Source: Carideicomes alvinocaridis | GTDB lineage: Bacteria; Pseudomonadota; Alphaproteobacteria; Rhodobacterales; Rhodobacteraceae | Assembly (NCBI GenBank): GCA_005473895.2 | Contig: SRJI02000022.1 | Span: forward strand, 1 to 64,000 | Direction: 5' to 3' | DNA: 64,000 nt | Part shown: one piece after another, positions 1-10,796 of the stretch | Layout: each line of letters starts with the position of its first letter | How positions within the stretch are numbered: position 1 is the first letter of the stretch | Notes under the pieces: generated by a model | Told to the model about the DNA's origin: nothing | Databases searched by the model: none | Seen by the model: the letters and a program-made list of their open reading frames with translations, nothing else | Made by a program: the position numbers and the translations under genes

Positions 1-1109
1 GCCCGCTCGCCGCCGGCGAGGGCCGCGTCGAACAGGCGCCGGCCGGTGGAGCGCTCGGGCGTGGCCAGCACCGCCCGCGCCCGGTCGCGCAGCCGCTGGG
101 AATACTCCAACCCCCGCAGTTCCTCCGCCAGCGAAATGCGGATGTTGGAATCCGTCCCCAGCCCCAGCATCCCGCCGGCCTCGAGATAGGCCGCGCCGTC
201 GAAGATGCCGTCGCCAAGGCTCGCCTCCGTCACCGGGCAGAGCCCGGCTACGGCACCGGATTTGGCAAGGTTTTCCGTTTCTTGCGGCGTCATCTGCGTG
301 CAATGGATGAAGCACCACGGCGCGTCAAGCGGCAGCCGGTCCAGCGCCAGCGTCACCGGACGCGCCCCTTGCGCCGCCTCGACCTCCTCGACCTCGGCGC
401 GCTGTTCGGCAAGGTGCATGTGAACCGGCGCGCCGGGGCGCAGCTCCGGCAGGTGCGCCGCCACCTCCACCGGCACCGCGCGCAGCGAATGCGCCGAGAG
501 GCCGAGCTGCGCATCGCCTAGCGGCTTCAGCGCCGCCTCCGCCCCCTCCAGCAGCTCTGCATAGCCCCCGAGGTCGTTGCCGAAGCGGATCTGCCCCGCC
601 TCCAGCGCCCGGCCGTCGCAGCCGCCCTGCATGTAGAGCACCGGCAGCAGGGTGAGGCCGAGGCCGCTGGTGGCCGCCGCCGCCGCGACCCGCTCCGACA
701 CTTCGGCCCGGTTGTCATAGGCGGCGCCCCCCGGCGCGTGGTGGAGGTAGTGGAACTCCGCGACGGAGCCGTATCCCGCCTCCAGCATCTCCATCTGAGC
801 GAAGGCGGTGATCGCCTCCACGTCGTCGGGGGTCAGGCGGTCGAGAAAGCGGAACATCAGCCGCCGCCAGGTCCAGAAACTGTCCCGCCCCTCGGGGCCC
901 CGGCCCTCGGTCAGGCCGGCCATGGCGCGCTGGAAGCCGTGGGAATGCAGGTTGCACGGCGCGGGCAGGAGCGGGCCGGTCCGCAGATCCTCCGGCCCCG
1001 GCACCGCGCCCGCCGCGACGGAGGCGATACGACCCGCCGCGATCTCCACCCGCACGTTGTCGCGCCAGCCCTCCGGCAGCAGCGCGGTCTCGGCCAGGAT
1101 CGTGGTCAT
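1..1109 (-). CDS. hutF: Formimidoylglutamate deiminase HutF (3' end beyond window)
   Basis: Predicted to convert N-formimino-L-glutamate to N-formyl-L-glutamate plus ammonia, the branch of histidine breakdown that feeds HutG. The protein starts [15 protein letters not shown] and shows amidohydrolase metal sites: [13 protein letters not shown] near residue 65, then [15 protein letters not shown] and [11 protein letters not shown]. The reading frame is open to position 1, so the C-terminus lies outside the window. The ATG at 1107-1109 is preceded on the minus strand by AGGAAAC. The gene is divergent from hutI with a 78 bp gap. HutF and HutG in one locus indicate the five-step route (formylglutamate to glutamate plus formate), not direct HutG formiminoglutamase action. 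The call rests on conserved motifs and context. Confidence 0.93.
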   Translation of the reverse strand, partial: MTTILAETALLPEGWRDNVRVEIAAGRIASVAAGAVPGPEDLRTGPLLPAPCNLHSHGFQRAMAGLTEGRGPEGRDSFWTWRRLMFRFLDRLTPDDVEAITAFAQMEMLEAGYGSVAEFHYLHHAPGGAAYDNRAEVSERVAAAAATSGLGLTLLPVLYMQGGCDGRALEAGQIRFGNDLGGYAELLEGAEAALKPLGDAQLGLSAHSLRAVPVEVAAHLPELRPGAPVHMHLAEQRAEVEEVEAAQGARPVTLALDRLPLDAPWCFIHCTQMTPQETENLAKSGAVAGLCPVTEASLGDGIFDGAAYLEAGGMLGLGTDSNIRISLAEELRGLEYSQRLRDRARAVLATPERSTGRRLFDAALAGGER

Positions 1110-1135
1110 CGCGGGTTTCCTGTTGCTAGGCTTAA

Positions 1136-1149
1136 TATGTCTGCACATA
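1136..1149. promoter_or_regulatory. Inverted repeat in the hutF-hutI divergent promoter region
   Basis: TATGT-CTGC-ACATA is a perfect 5 bp inverted repeat with a 4 bp spacer, between the divergent hutF and hutI starts. Placement and symmetry suit an operator for a histidine-utilisation repressor (GntR/HutC type). No hut regulator gene is visible in the window, so the assignment is inference. The site overlaps an alternative in-frame ATG for hutI at 1137, which argues that this upstream ATG is not the real start. Confidence 0.35.
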
Positions 1150-1187
1150 ATGGCGATAAACCTGCATCTATCAAGGGCGATTCCGCC

Positions 1188-2390
1188 ATGACCCAAACGC
1201 TCCTGACCCATTGCAGCGCCGCCACCATGGCTCCGGGGGACACGCCCTATGGCTGGATCGCCGATGCGGCCATCGCGCTCGACAGCGGACGGATCGCCTG
1301 GGTGGGGCCGCGCGCGGACCTGCCTGCGGAATACGACTGGCCGGCCGAGGACCTTGGCGGCCGGATGGTCACCCCGGCGCTGATCGATTGCCATTCCCAC
1401 GTGGTTCATGGCGGCAACCGGGCGCGGGAATTCGAGATGCGCCAGCAGGGGGCCTCCTACCAGGAGATCGCGAAGGCCGGGGGCGGCATCGTCTCCACCG
1501 TGCGCGCCACGCGGGAGGCTGGCGAAGAGGCGCTGCTCGCCTCCGCGCTGACCCGGGTGGATGCGATGATCGCCGAGGGGGTGACCACGCTGGAGGTGAA
1601 GTCGGGCTACGGCCTGACCATCGAGGACGAGCTGAAGATGCTGCGCGTGGCCACCCGGCTGGGCGAGCTGCGCGACATACGCATCCACCGCTCCTACCTT
1701 GCCGCCCATGCCGTGCCGCCGGACTACAAGGACCGCGCCGACGCCTATATCGACGAGGTCTGCCTGCCCGGGCTGGAGGCGGCGCATCGCGCGGGGCTGG
1801 TCGACACCGTCGACGGCTTCTGCGAGGGGATCGCCTTTTCCCCGGACCAGATCGCGCGGGTCTTCGACAAGGCGCGGGCGCTCGGCCTGCCGGTGCGGCT
1901 CCATGCCGAGCAGATGTCGGACCTGGGGGGCGCGGCGCTGGCGGCCTCCTACGGCGCGCTCTCGGCGGATCACCTCGAATATCTCTCCGCCGAGGGTATC
2001 GCCGCGATGAAGGCCGCAGGCACGGTCGCGGTGATCCTGCCCGGCGCCTTCTACACGCTGAACGACCCCCAGAAACCGCCGATCGAGGCCCTGCGTGCGG
2101 CGGGCGTGCCCATGGCGGTGGCCACCGACTGCAACCCCGGATCCTCGCCGCTGGCCTCGCCGCTCCTGGCGATGAACATGGCCGCGACGTTGTTCGGAAT
2201 GACTCCGGAGGAGGCGCTGACCGGCGTCACCCGCCACGCGGCGCAGGCCCTGGGCCTCGCGGATTGCGGAATGATCGCGCCCGGCCTGCGCGCCGACCTC
2301 GCCGTTTGGGACGCGGAGCATCCGGCGGAGTTTGCCTATCGCATCGGGTTCAACCCGCTCCACCGCCGCATCTTCGGAGGCCGCGCATGA
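1188..2390 (+). CDS. hutI: Imidazolonepropionase HutI
   Basis: Hydrolyses 4-imidazolone-5-propanoate to N-formimino-L-glutamate, the third step of histidine degradation, in the cytoplasm. At 400 residues it matches the family length. Metal-binding [14 protein letters not shown] lies near residue 65, followed by [10 protein letters not shown] and the late aspartate in [12 protein letters not shown] chose the ATG at 1188 because AAGGG lies about 10 bases upstream and the protein then begins [14 protein letters not shown]. An in-frame ATG at 1137 lies inside the putative operator. It is the first gene of a +strand hut operon; its stop overlaps the hutH start by 4 bp (ATGA), implying translational coupling. 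Confidence 0.95.
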   Translation: MTQTLLTHCSAATMAPGDTPYGWIADAAIALDSGRIAWVGPRADLPAEYDWPAEDLGGRMVTPALIDCHSHVVHGGNRAREFEMRQQGASYQEIAKAGGGIVSTVRATREAGEEALLASALTRVDAMIAEGVTTLEVKSGYGLTIEDELKMLRVATRLGELRDIRIHRSYLAAHAVPPDYKDRADAYIDEVCLPGLEAAHRAGLVDTVDGFCEGIAFSPDQIARVFDKARALGLPVRLHAEQMSDLGGAALAASYGALSADHLEYLSAEGIAAMKAAGTVAVILPGAFYTLNDPQKPPIEALRAAGVPMAVATDCNPGSSPLASPLLAMNMAATLFGMTPEEALTGVTRHAAQALGLADCGMIAPGLRADLAVWDAEHPAEFAYRIGFNPLHRRIFGGRA

Positions 2391-3937
2391 CGCTCACCCT
2401 GACGCCCGGCGCCGCAACCCTCTCGCAGCTCGAGGCCATTTACCGCGTGGGCTCACCCGTCCGGCTGGACCCTGCCTGCCACCCGGCAATCGACGCCGCC
2501 GCCGCCCGGATCGCCGAGGCCGCGGCGGGGCAGGCCGCGGTCTACGGCGTCAACACCGGCTTCGGTAAGCTGGCCCATGTGCGGATCGCGCCGGACCAGA
2601 CGGCCGAGTTGCAGCGGAACCTGATCCTGTCCCATTGCGCCGGGTTGGGCGATCCGATGCCCGCGCCGGTGCTGCGGCTGATGATGGCGCTGAAGCTGCT
2701 GTCGCTGGGGCGCGGCGCCTCGGGCGTGCGGCGCGAGATCGTGACCCTGCTGGAGGGGATGCTGGACGCCGACCTGCTGCCCTTCGTGCCGGCGCAGGGA
2801 TCCGTCGGCGCCTCGGGCGACCTTGCGCCGCTGGCCCATATGACCGCCGCGATGATCGGCGAGGGAATGGCGGTGCTGCGGGGCGAGGAGATGCCTGCCG
2901 CCCGGGCGCTGGCGCAGGCGGGGCTGGCCCCCGTGACGCTGGGCCCGAAAGAGGGGCTGGCGCTGATCAACGGCACCCAGTTCTCCACCGCCTATGCGCT
3001 GGCCGGGCTCTTCGACGCGTGGCGGCTGGCGGGGGCGGGGCTGATGACCTCGGCGCTGTCCACCGACGCGATCATGGGCAGCACCGCGCCGCTCCAGCCC
3101 GAGATCCACGTGCTGCGGGGCCATCGCGGACAGATCGAGGCGGCGGCGGCGATCCGCGCCTTGATGGAGGGCAGCGAGATCCGCGAAAGCCACCGCGACG
3201 GCGACGCCCGCGTGCAGGACCCCTATTGCATCCGCTGCCAGCCGCAGGTGGCGGGGGCCTGCATCGACCTGCTGCGGCAGGCGGCGGACACCCTGAGGAT
3301 CGAGGCCAATGCCGCCACGGACAACCCGCTGGTGCTGGAACAGGCGGGGATGATCGTCTCGGGCGGGAATTTCCATGCCGAGCCGGTGGGTTTTGCCGCC
3401 GACCAGATCGCGCTGGCGGTGGCGGAGCTCGGGGCGATCGCCCAGCGGCGCGTGGCGCTCATGGTGGACCCGACGCTGAGCTTCGACCTGCCGCCGTTCC
3501 TGACCGCCGATCCGGGGCTGAATTCCGGCTTCATGATCGCCGAGGTCACCACCGCCGCGCTGATGAGCGAGAACAAGCACCTCGCCAACCCCTGCACGAC
3601 CGATTCCACGCCGACTTCGGCCAACCAGGAGGATCACGTGTCGATGGCGGCGCACGGCGCGCGGCGGCTGGAGCGGATGGTGAAGAACCTCGGCCATATC
3701 CTCGGGGTGGAGCTGCTGTGCGGCGCGCAGGGGGTGGAGTTTCGCGCCCCGCTGAAGACCAGCCAAGGGCTGCGCCAGGTCATCGCGGAGCTGCGCCGCC
3801 GCATCCCGGCGCTGGAGCGGGACCGCTTCATCGCGCCGGACCTCGAGCTCGCAGCCCAGATGCTGCGCGACCGGTCGCTGATGGAGGGCGCAGGGCTTGG
3901 GCCGCTCCTGGCGCTGGAAGAGGAGGCGGGCGCATGA
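2387..3937 (+). CDS. hutH: Histidine ammonia-lyase HutH
   Basis: Non-oxidatively deaminates L-histidine to trans-urocanate, the entry step of the pathway. The 516-residue protein is of usual length for the aromatic amino acid lyase family. The Ala-Ser-Gly triad that cyclises to the MIO electrophile lies at about residues 142-144 in [14 protein letters not shown]. Other family signatures are [11 protein letters not shown] near residue 53 and [17 protein letters not shown] in the C-terminal half. It overlaps hutI by 4 bp and hutG by 4 bp, so hutI, hutH and hutG are probably translated from one mRNA. Confidence 0.97.
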   Translation: MTLTLTPGAATLSQLEAIYRVGSPVRLDPACHPAIDAAAARIAEAAAGQAAVYGVNTGFGKLAHVRIAPDQTAELQRNLILSHCAGLGDPMPAPVLRLMMALKLLSLGRGASGVRREIVTLLEGMLDADLLPFVPAQGSVGASGDLAPLAHMTAAMIGEGMAVLRGEEMPAARALAQAGLAPVTLGPKEGLALINGTQFSTAYALAGLFDAWRLAGAGLMTSALSTDAIMGSTAPLQPEIHVLRGHRGQIEAAAAIRALMEGSEIRESHRDGDARVQDPYCIRCQPQVAGACIDLLRQAADTLRIEANAATDNPLVLEQAGMIVSGGNFHAEPVGFAADQIALAVAELGAIAQRRVALMVDPTLSFDLPPFLTADPGLNSGFMIAEVTTAALMSENKHLANPCTTDSTPTSANQEDHVSMAAHGARRLERMVKNLGHILGVELLCGAQGVEFRAPLKTSQGLRQVIAELRRRIPALERDRFIAPDLELAAQMLRDRSLMEGAGLGPLLALEEEAGA

Positions 3938-4731
3938 GCCAGGTGGAAGTAAGCCAAGGCACGTTGCCCGTGGTGCTGGGAATGCCGCATACCGGCACAC
4001 AGGTGCCGCCGGAGGTGCAGGCGGTGCTGAACGAAACCGGCCGCGCGCTGTCGGATACCGACTGGCACATCCACGACCTCTTCGCGGGGCTGCTGCCGGG
4101 CGCCTCGACCGTCCGCGCGACCTTCCACCGCTACCTGATCGACGCCAACCGCGATCCCTCGGGCGCCAGCCTCTATCCCGGGCAGAACACCACCGGGCTC
4201 TGCCCGGTCACGGATTTCGACGGCACTCCGCTCTACCGCGAGGGCCATGAGCCCGACGAGGCCGAGATCGCCCGCAGGCGCGCCGCGCACCACGCGCCCT
4301 ATCACGACGCCTTGGAGGCAGAACTGGCGCGGCTGCAGGCCATTCACGGGCAGGTGCTGCTGTTCGACTGCCATTCCATCCGCTCGGTCATCCCGCATCT
4401 CTTCGACGGCACCCTGCCGGACCTGAACATCGGCACCGACATGGGCCGAACCTGTGATCCAACGCTTGAACAGATTGCGGTAACCGACTGCGCGAAAAGC
4501 GAGTTCTCCCATGTCCTGAACGGCAGGTTTCGCGGCGGCTGGACCACGCGACACTACGGAGATCCCGCGCGCGGCCGTCACGCCATCCAGCTCGAGATCG
4601 CGCAGTCGACCTACATGGAGGAGGTGCCGCCCTGGCGCTGGCGCGACGACCGCGCGGACCGGCTGCGCCCCGTCCTCGTCACGCTTCTCGACCGCCTCGC
4701 TACAGCCACCGCCCAGATGGAGCCGCTCTGA
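3934..4731 (+). CDS. hutG: N-formylglutamate deformylase HutG
   Basis: Hydrolyses N-formyl-L-glutamate to L-glutamate and formate, the last step of the HutF-dependent pathway. The 265-residue protein belongs to the N-formylglutamate amidohydrolase family, with [13 protein letters not shown] near the N-terminus, a [12 protein letters not shown] segment, DANRDPSG, and [10 protein letters not shown], which probably carries metal or catalytic residues. Its start overlaps the hutH stop (ATGA), and its TGA shares a base with the hutU ATG (TGATG), so all four genes are coupled. It is distinct from the arginase-like HutG that hydrolyses formiminoglutamate directly. Confidence 0.93.
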   Translation: MSQVEVSQGTLPVVLGMPHTGTQVPPEVQAVLNETGRALSDTDWHIHDLFAGLLPGASTVRATFHRYLIDANRDPSGASLYPGQNTTGLCPVTDFDGTPLYREGHEPDEAEIARRRAAHHAPYHDALEAELARLQAIHGQVLLFDCHSIRSVIPHLFDGTLPDLNIGTDMGRTCDPTLEQIAVTDCAKSEFSHVLNGRFRGGWTTRHYGDPARGRHAIQLEIAQSTYMEEVPPWRWRDDRADRLRPVLVTLLDRLATATAQMEPL

Positions 4732-6398
4732 TGTCAAATATCCCCAATGCCCGCAAGGTCAGCGCCCCGCGCGGCACCGAGATCACCGCGAAGTCGTGGC
4801 AGACCGAGGCGCCGCTGCGGATGCTGATGAACAACCTCGACGGCGAGGTGGCGGAGAACCCCGACGAGCTGGTGGTCTATGGCGGCATCGGGCGCGCGGC
4901 GCGGACCTGGGGCGACTTCGACAGGATCACCGCGGCGCTGCGCGACCTGGAGGCGGACGAGACGCTGCTGGTGCAATCGGGCAAGCCGGTGGGGATCTTC
5001 CGCACCCATGCCGATGCGCCGCGCGTGCTGATCGCGAATTCCAACCTCGTGCCGCACTGGGCCAACTGGAAGCATTTCAACGAGCTCGATCGCAAGGGGC
5101 TGATGATGTACGGCCAGATGACCGCGGGGTCATGGATCTACATCGGCAGCCAGGGCATCGTGCAGGGCACCTACGAGACCTTCGTGGAGGCCGGGCGCCA
5201 GCACTATGCCGGCAAGCTTGCGGGCCGCTGGATCCTGACCGCGGGGCTGGGCGGCATGGGGGGCGCGCAGCCCTTGGCTGCGGTGATGGCAGGGGCCTGC
5301 TGCCTTGCCGTCGAGTGCAATCCCGAGCGCATCGATTTCCGCCTGCGCACCCGCTACCTCGACGAGAAGGCCGAGACGCTGGACGAGGCGCTCGCGATGA
5401 TCGAACGCTGGACCGAAGCGGGCGAGGCCAAGTCGGTGGGCCTGCTGGGCAATGCCGCCGACATCTACCCGGAACTGGTGCGCCGCGGGGTGAAGCCCGA
5501 CATGGTGACGGACCAGACCTCGGCCCATGACCCGGTGAACGGCTACCTGCCGCAGGGCTGGACCATGGGCGAATGGCGCGCGAAGCGCGAGAGCGACCCG
5601 GAGGCGGTGGAAAAGGCCGCGCGGGCCAGCATGAAGACCCACGTGGCCGCCATGGTGGATTTCTGGAACGCGGGCGTGCCGACGCTGGATTACGGCAACA
5701 ACATCCGCCAGGTCGCCAAGGAGGAGGGGCTGGAAAACGCCTTTGCTTTCCCCGGCTTCGTCCCCGCCTATATCCGCCCGCTCTTCTGCAGGGGCGTGGG
5801 GCCCTTCCGCTGGGCGGCTTTGTCCGGCGATCCGGAGGACATCTACCGGACCGACGAGAAGGTGAAGGAGCTGCTGCCGGACAACACCCACCTGCACAAC
5901 TGGCTCGACATGGCGCGGGAGAGGATTTCCTTCCAGGGCCTGCCCGCGCGGATCTGCTGGGTCGGGCTGGGGGACCGGCACCGGCTGGGCCTTGCCTTCA
6001 ACGAGATGGTGGCGAAGGGCGAGCTGAAGGCGCCGGTGGTCATCGGCCGCGACCACCTCGACAGCGGCTCCGTCGCCAGCCCCAACCGCGAGACGGAAGC
6101 GATGCGCGACGGCTCGGACGCGGTCAGCGACTGGCCGCTGCTGAACGCGCTGCTCAACACCGCGTCGGGCGCCACATGGGTCAGCCTGCACCACGGCGGC
6201 GGCGTCGGCATGGGGTTCTCGCAGCATGCGGGCATGGTGATCTGCGCCGACGGGACCGAGGACGCGGCGCGGCGGCTGGAGCGGGTGCTCTGGAACGATC
6301 CCGCCACCGGGGTGATGCGCCATGCCGATGCGGGCTACGAGGAGGCGCTGGACTGCGCGCGCGAAAATGGGCTGCGCCTGCCCGGCATCCTGGGCTGA
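4731..6398 (+). CDS. hutU: Urocanate hydratase HutU
   Basis: Catalyses the NAD-dependent hydration of urocanate to 4-imidazolone-5-propanoate, the second pathway step. The 555-residue length is exactly typical for urocanases. Family landmarks include [16 protein letters not shown], the dinucleotide-binding glycine-rich stretch [33 protein letters not shown] with the conserved active-site cysteine context, and [16 protein letters not shown] near the C-terminus. It is last in the hutIHGU operon and is followed directly by an inverted repeat at 6399-6424. Confidence 0.97.
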   Translation: MSNIPNARKVSAPRGTEITAKSWQTEAPLRMLMNNLDGEVAENPDELVVYGGIGRAARTWGDFDRITAALRDLEADETLLVQSGKPVGIFRTHADAPRVLIANSNLVPHWANWKHFNELDRKGLMMYGQMTAGSWIYIGSQGIVQGTYETFVEAGRQHYAGKLAGRWILTAGLGGMGGAQPLAAVMAGACCLAVECNPERIDFRLRTRYLDEKAETLDEALAMIERWTEAGEAKSVGLLGNAADIYPELVRRGVKPDMVTDQTSAHDPVNGYLPQGWTMGEWRAKRESDPEAVEKAARASMKTHVAAMVDFWNAGVPTLDYGNNIRQVAKEEGLENAFAFPGFVPAYIRPLFCRGVGPFRWAALSGDPEDIYRTDEKVKELLPDNTHLHNWLDMARERISFQGLPARICWVGLGDRHRLGLAFNEMVAKGELKAPVVIGRDHLDSGSVASPNRETEAMRDGSDAVSDWPLLNALLNTASGATWVSLHHGGGVGMGFSQHAGMVICADGTEDAARRLERVLWNDPATGVMRHADAGYEEALDCARENGLRLPGILG

Positions 6399-6424
6399 GG
6401 ACGACGCGGGCAGGCCGCGCGTCC
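6399..6424 (+). terminator. Hairpin after hutU
   Basis: GGACGACGCGG (6399-6409) pairs with CCGCGCGTCC (6415-6424) around a 5-base loop, with one bulged A. It starts at the base after the hutU stop codon. There is no run of T after it, so it is either a weak or factor-assisted terminator or an mRNA 3'-stabilising stem separating hut from the ugp operon. Confidence 0.5.
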
Positions 6425-6444
6425 TGACCCTTGGTCAGCGGGGG

Positions 6445-6488
6445 CCATCACGGAACTGTCACGAAACTGCAAAGGAACCTTCACGGGG
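6445..6488 (+). promoter_or_regulatory. Pho-box array upstream of ugpB
   Basis: Four consecutive 11 bp units fit the PhoB half-site pattern (7-mer plus 4-base AT-leaning spacer): CCATCAC-GGAA, CTGTCAC-GAAA, CTGCAAA-GGAA and CCTTCAC-GGGG. The central pair, CTGTCACGAAACTGCAAA at 6456-6473, matches the classic CTGTCAT-N4-CTGTCAT direct repeat well. It lies 46-89 bp before the ugpB start. PhoB control of ugp under phosphate starvation is established in Escherichia coli; here it is inferred from the motif and the gene content. Confidence 0.78.
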
Positions 6489-6533
6489 CGGGCGTAGCGC
6501 GACGGCGTGACACTTCAACCCAGAGAGGGACAG

Positions 6534-7829
6534 ATGCAGAAACTTGCGACAGCGACGGTGGCCTTCGCGCTCACCGCCTCGACCGCCATGGCGGCGACCG
6601 ACATCACCTGGTGGCACGGCATGGGCGGCCGCAACGGCGAGGTGATCAACGAGATCTCGCAGAAGTTCAACGACGCCCAGGACACGTGCAAGCTGACGCC
6701 CGTCTCCAAGGGCACCTACGAGGAGGCGCTGTCCTCGGCCATCGCCGCCTTCCGCTCGGGCGAGCAACCCAACATCCTGCAGGTCTTCGACGCCGGCGCC
6801 GCGACCATCATCGCCGCCGAAGGGGCCACCATCCCCGCCGAGGACCTGATCCGCAACGCCGGTGAAGAGTTCAACCGCGACGACTTCATCTCGGGCGTGC
6901 GCGGCTTCTACGCGGATGCCGACGGCAAGTTCATCGGGATGCCCTTCAACTCCTCCGCGCCGATCATGTACTACAACGTGGCCGCCTTCGAGAAGGCCGG
7001 AGTCGAGCCGCCGAAGACCTGGGAAGAGTTCGAGACGGTCGCGCCCAAGCTGAAGGAGGCGGGCTACTTGCCGCTGACCGCCTCGCAGCTGACCTGGATG
7101 ATGGTGGAGAACTTCAAGTCCCGCAACAACCAGCAATTCGCGACCAACAACAACGGCTACGACGCCATCGACGGCACCGAGATCATCGTCAACGACGAGA
7201 ACCAGGTGATGATGTTCGAAAAGCTGAAGGCATGGGCCGATGACGGTCTCTTCGGCTTCTACGGGGCTGGCTGGTCCGACAACCTCAAGCCCTTCGAAGA
7301 GGGCGAAAGCGCCATGTGGATCGGCTCTTCTGGGTCGTTCGGCGGGCTGCAGCAATCGGCCGATTTCGAGTTCTCCGCCGATTTCATGCCCTACTGGGAC
7401 AGCATCGAGGGCGCGGGCACGCAAAGCTTCATCGGTGGTGCCGCGCTCTTCGCCATGGCCGGCAAGTCGGACGAGGAAAACGCCTGCTCCGCGCAGTTCT
7501 TCTCCTTCCTGACCTCGCCGGAAATCCAGGTCTACTGGCACAAGAATACCGGCTACGTCCCGGTGACCGAGGCCGCCTACGAGATGGCCAAGAGCGAAGG
7601 CTATTACGACGAGAAGCCGGTGGCCGAGGTGGGGATCAAGCAGCTCCAGCTCGAGAGCGGCGAATGGACCCGCGGCTACCGCATGGGCTTCTACCCCCAG
7701 ATCCGCACGGTGATGGAGCGCGAGTTCAATCGCATCTTCTCGGATGAGGTAAGCGTGCAGGACGCCTTCGACACGATCCAGGAAGAGGGCAACCAGCTGC
7801 TCGCCCGCTTCGCCAAGACGTCGAGCTGA
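6534..7829 (+). CDS. ugpB: sn-Glycerol-3-phosphate ABC transporter, periplasmic binding protein UgpB
   Basis: Extracytoplasmic binding protein for sn-glycerol-3-phosphate and probably glycerophosphodiesters. The first ~20 residues (MQKLATATVAFALTASTAMA) form a Sec signal peptide cut before ATDITWWHGMGG. The 431-residue length and the segments EALSSAIAAFRSGEQPNILQ and GMPFNSSAPIMYYN are typical of UgpB. The ATG at 6534 is preceded by AGAGGGA with a short spacer; a GTG-like extension from 6507 would put residues before the signal peptide and is rejected. It is the first gene of ugpBAEC and lies behind a Pho-box array, so phosphate-starvation induction is likely. Confidence 0.93.
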   Translation: MQKLATATVAFALTASTAMAATDITWWHGMGGRNGEVINEISQKFNDAQDTCKLTPVSKGTYEEALSSAIAAFRSGEQPNILQVFDAGAATIIAAEGATIPAEDLIRNAGEEFNRDDFISGVRGFYADADGKFIGMPFNSSAPIMYYNVAAFEKAGVEPPKTWEEFETVAPKLKEAGYLPLTASQLTWMMVENFKSRNNQQFATNNNGYDAIDGTEIIVNDENQVMMFEKLKAWADDGLFGFYGAGWSDNLKPFEEGESAMWIGSSGSFGGLQQSADFEFSADFMPYWDSIEGAGTQSFIGGAALFAMAGKSDEENACSAQFFSFLTSPEIQVYWHKNTGYVPVTEAAYEMAKSEGYYDEKPVAEVGIKQLQLESGEWTRGYRMGFYPQIRTVMEREFNRIFSDEVSVQDAFDTIQEEGNQLLARFAKTSS

Positions 7830-7904
7830 TCCAGGCCGCCCATGACCAGGGGGTCCGGGCCGCGTGCCCGGGCCCCGCGCTGCAACCAGAATTCAGGTAC
7901 GCAA

Positions 7905-8876
7905 GTGACCGACACCCCCATGACGACCCTCGAGACCGAACGCACGCTGCTGGCGCGGCTGCGGGCGTGGTACTCGGCCGAGGACGCCAACCCGACCAAG
8001 CGCGTCCAGTTCGACCGCCCGCTGACCCCGTGGCTTTTCGTGCTGCCGCAGCTCGCCGTGGTCGCCATCTTCTTCTACTGGCCCTCCGTGCAGGCGGTGA
8101 CCTCGTCCTTCTACATCGAGGATCCCTTCGGCTTCGGCTCCACCTTCGTGGGGATGGAGAATTACGGCGACGCGGTGACCAGCAGCCAGTACCGGGACAC
8201 GGCGCTGTTCACCGCCTTCTTCTGCGTGGTGGTCACCGCCCTGTCGCTGGGGCTTGGGCTGCTGCTGGCGGTGAAGGCCGACAAGGTGATCCGCGGGACG
8301 GAGACCTACAAGACGCTGCTGATCTCGGTCTATGCCATCGCGCCGCCGGTGGCCGGGCTGATGGGGATGATGTTCTTCGACATGCATATGGGGCCGATCA
8401 AGGACCTCTTCGCGCTTTTTGGCCACGATTTGCGGGTGGGGATCGATTACTGGGACACGGCGATCGCGCTGATCACCATCTCGGTCTGGAAGCAGATCCC
8501 CTACAATTTCATCTTCTTCCTGTCGGGGCTGCAATCGGTGCCCGTCCCGGTGCGCGAGGCGGCGCTGATCGACGCGCGCTCCGGCTGGCGGCGGTTCCGC
8601 GACGTGATCCTGCCGCTCTTGGCGCCAACCGCCTTCTTCCTGCTGATTATCAACATCACCTACACGATGTTCGACACCTTCCCGATCATCGACGTCATCG
8701 TGAAGGACAAGCCCGCCAACAACCCGATGACGCTGGTCTACAAGGTCTATCTCGACGGGTTCAAAGGCAACGATATCGGCGGAAGCTCGGCCCAGTCGGT
8801 GATCCTGATGGTGGTGGTCGCCGCGCTGACCGTGCTGCAATTCCGCTTTCTCGAACGCCGCGTGCATTACGGGTGA
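7905..8876 (+). CDS. ugpA: Glycerol-3-phosphate ABC transporter permease UgpA
   Basis: Inner-membrane permease subunit of the Ugp importer, carbohydrate uptake family 1 (MalF type). Hydrophobic segments begin at LTPWLFVLPQLAVVAIFFYW and continue through the protein. The EAA loop that contacts the ATPase is EAALIDARSGWRRFRDVILP. I take the GTG at 7905 (protein about 323 residues) because AGG lies at a suitable distance before it; the ATG at 7920 is an alternative without an obvious ribosome site, and longer forms add a low-complexity Arg/Pro leader. It sits 75 bp after ugpB and just before ugpE. Confidence 0.9.
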   Translation: MTDTPMTTLETERTLLARLRAWYSAEDANPTKRVQFDRPLTPWLFVLPQLAVVAIFFYWPSVQAVTSSFYIEDPFGFGSTFVGMENYGDAVTSSQYRDTALFTAFFCVVVTALSLGLGLLLAVKADKVIRGTETYKTLLISVYAIAPPVAGLMGMMFFDMHMGPIKDLFALFGHDLRVGIDYWDTAIALITISVWKQIPYNFIFFLSGLQSVPVPVREAALIDARSGWRRFRDVILPLLAPTAFFLLIINITYTMFDTFPIIDVIVKDKPANNPMTLVYKVYLDGFKGNDIGGSSAQSVILMVVVAALTVLQFRFLERRVHYG

Positions 8877-8880
8877 TGTG

Positions 8881-9723
8881 ATGCAGAAGATCAAACCTCT
8901 CGACCACCTCGTGCTGATCCTCGGCGTGCTGTTTCTCTGCGTGCCGGTGGTGATGGCGCTCATGTCCTCGACGCATTATCCCGTCGACATCCATTCGAAC
9001 GGGCTGTTCCTCACTCCGGGCGACAACGGACTGGCCACCTACACCAAGGTGCTGACCGATCGCGGCGGGTTCACCGGCGACGTGACGGGGCTCAGGATGC
9101 TGATGAACTCGCTCATCATGGGCGTGGGCTTTGCCGTCGGAAAGATCGTGCTGTCGATGATGGCGGCCTATGCGCTGGTCTATTTCCGCTTCCGCTTCGC
9201 CACCATCCTCTTCTGGATGATCTTCACCACGCTGCTTCTGCCGCTGGAGGTGCGGATCATGCCCTCCTACCAGGTGATGTCGACGCTCGGGCTGCTGAAC
9301 ACCTATACCGGCCTGATCGTGCCGCTGCTGGCCTCGGCCACCGGGACGTTCTTCTTCCGGCAGTTCTTCAAATCCGTGCCCGACGAACTGCTGGAGGCCG
9401 CGCGGATCGACGGGGCGGGGCCGTGGAAGTTCTTCATCGACGTGCTGGTGCCGCTGTCGAAGACGATGATGGCGGCGATCTTCATCATCATGTTCATCTA
9501 CGGCTGGAACCAGTACCTCTGGCCGCTGCTGATGACCACGGACGAGCATTTCTATACGCTCATGCGCGGGATCAAGTCGATCCTGCAGGTCTGGGTCGGG
9601 TCGCAGATTCCCGACTACAACGAAGCCTTCGCCCTTGCGGTGCTGGCGATGCTGCCCCCGGTCGCGGTGGTGGTCATCTTCCAGCGCATGTTCATCAAGG
9701 GCCTGACGGAAAGCGACAAGTGA
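8881..9723 (+). CDS. ugpE: Glycerol-3-phosphate ABC transporter permease UgpE
   Basis: Second membrane-spanning subunit of the Ugp importer (MalG type), about 280 residues with six predicted membrane segments. The EAA loop is [21 protein letters not shown], and the C-terminus [15 protein letters not shown] is characteristic of MalG-like permeases. The start could be GTG at 8878 or ATG at 8881; both follow the ugpA stop within a few bases. Its TGA shares the A of the ugpC ATG (TGATG at 9721-9725). Confidence 0.92.
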   Translation: MQKIKPLDHLVLILGVLFLCVPVVMALMSSTHYPVDIHSNGLFLTPGDNGLATYTKVLTDRGGFTGDVTGLRMLMNSLIMGVGFAVGKIVLSMMAAYALVYFRFRFATILFWMIFTTLLLPLEVRIMPSYQVMSTLGLLNTYTGLIVPLLASATGTFFFRQFFKSVPDELLEAARIDGAGPWKFFIDVLVPLSKTMMAAIFIIMFIYGWNQYLWPLLMTTDEHFYTLMRGIKSILQVWVGSQIPDYNEAFALAVLAMLPPVAVVVIFQRMFIKGLTESDK

Positions 9724-10796
9724 TGGCAGGACTGAGCCTTCAAGGGGTCGGCAAGACCTATTCCGGCAACGTGGACGCGGTGACCGGCGTCGAGATCGAG
9801 ATCGCGGATGGCGAGTTCATCGTGCTTGTCGGGCCCTCGGGCTGCGGCAAGTCCACGCTGCTGCGCATGGTGGCGGGGCTGGAGACGGTGACCCGCGGCG
9901 AGATCCGCATCGGCGACCGGGTGGTCAACAGGCTCGACCCGGCGGACCGCGACATCGCCATGGTGTTCCAGAACTACGCGCTCTACCCGCATATGTCGGT
10001 GCGCGACAACATGGCCTACGGGCTGAAGAACCGCGGCGAGAGCCGCGCGGTGATCGACGAGCGCGTGGCCGAGGCCGCGCGGATGCTGGAGCTCGGGCCC
10101 TATCTCGACCGCAAGCCCCGGGCGCTGTCGGGCGGGCAGCGCCAGCGGGTCGCCATGGGCCGCGCCATCGTGCGCCAGCCCGCAGCCTTTCTCTTCGACG
10201 AGCCGCTGTCGAACCTCGACGCCAAGCTGCGCGTCTCGATGCGCGGCGAGATCCGGCGGCTGCAACGGCGGCTGGGCACCACCTCGCTCTACGTGACCCA
10301 CGACCAGCTCGAGGCGATGACGCTGGCCGACCGGCTGGTGGTGCTGAACGGCGGCCGGGTGGAGCAGATCGGCGCGCCGCTGGAGGTCTACCGCAGCCCC
10401 GCCTCCACCTTCGTCGCGGGCTTCATCGGCTCGCCCGCGATGAACCTGCTGGATGCGCGGGTCGAGGGCGGCCGCGTGGTGCTGGAGGATCAGGCGATCG
10501 GCGGGGCGGAGCTGCCGGAAGGGCCGGTGACCCTTGGCCTGCGGCCCGAGGACCTGCGGCTGGTGCAGGCCGGGGGGCTGGCGCTGCGGCTCGACTACGT
10601 CGAAGAGCTGGGCGCGCAGCGGATCCTGCACGGTTTCGTCGGCGGGCAACCCCTTTCGGTGGCCGAGGCCGGCGCGGCGCCGCTGTCGGACGTGGTGCGC
10701 GTGGCGGTACGCGAGGACCGGCTGCACCTCTTCGAGACGCGAAGCGGGCACCGGATCGAACGGGCGGGCCTGGCGGCGATGGAGCCGGCGGAATGA
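9723..10796 (+). CDS. ugpC: Glycerol-3-phosphate ABC transporter ATPase UgpC
   Basis: Cytoplasmic ATPase that energises the UgpBAE complex. The 357-residue protein has Walker [10 protein letters not shown] near residue 38, the Q-loop in [13 protein letters not shown], signature LSGGQRQR, Walker [17 protein letters not shown] and a switch histidine in YVTHDQ. A C-terminal MalK/UgpC-type regulatory (TOBE) region follows, including [10 protein letters not shown]. Coupled to ugpE by TGATG; its stop overlaps the next gene by 4 bp, so the EEP phosphodiesterase is cotranslated with the transporter. Confidence 0.93.
   Translation: MAGLSLQGVGKTYSGNVDAVTGVEIEIADGEFIVLVGPSGCGKSTLLRMVAGLETVTRGEIRIGDRVVNRLDPADRDIAMVFQNYALYPHMSVRDNMAYGLKNRGESRAVIDERVAEAARMLELGPYLDRKPRALSGGQRQRVAMGRAIVRQPAAFLFDEPLSNLDAKLRVSMRGEIRRLQRRLGTTSLYVTHDQLEAMTLADRLVVLNGGRVEQIGAPLEVYRSPASTFVAGFIGSPAMNLLDARVEGGRVVLEDQAIGGAELPEGPVTLGLRPEDLRLVQAGGLALRLDYVEELGAQRILHGFVGGQPLSVAEAGAAPLSDVVRVAVREDRLHLFETRSGHRIERAGLAAMEPAE

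Noticed and set aside
738-1187. N-terminal extension of hutI back to position 738
   Set aside because: The extension is antisense to hutF and unconserved in composition; the normal HutI N-terminus and a ribosome site are at 1188.
2453-4000. Long minus-strand open frame across hutH
   Set aside because: Shadow frame opposite a well-conserved enzyme gene, with biased composition and no domain.
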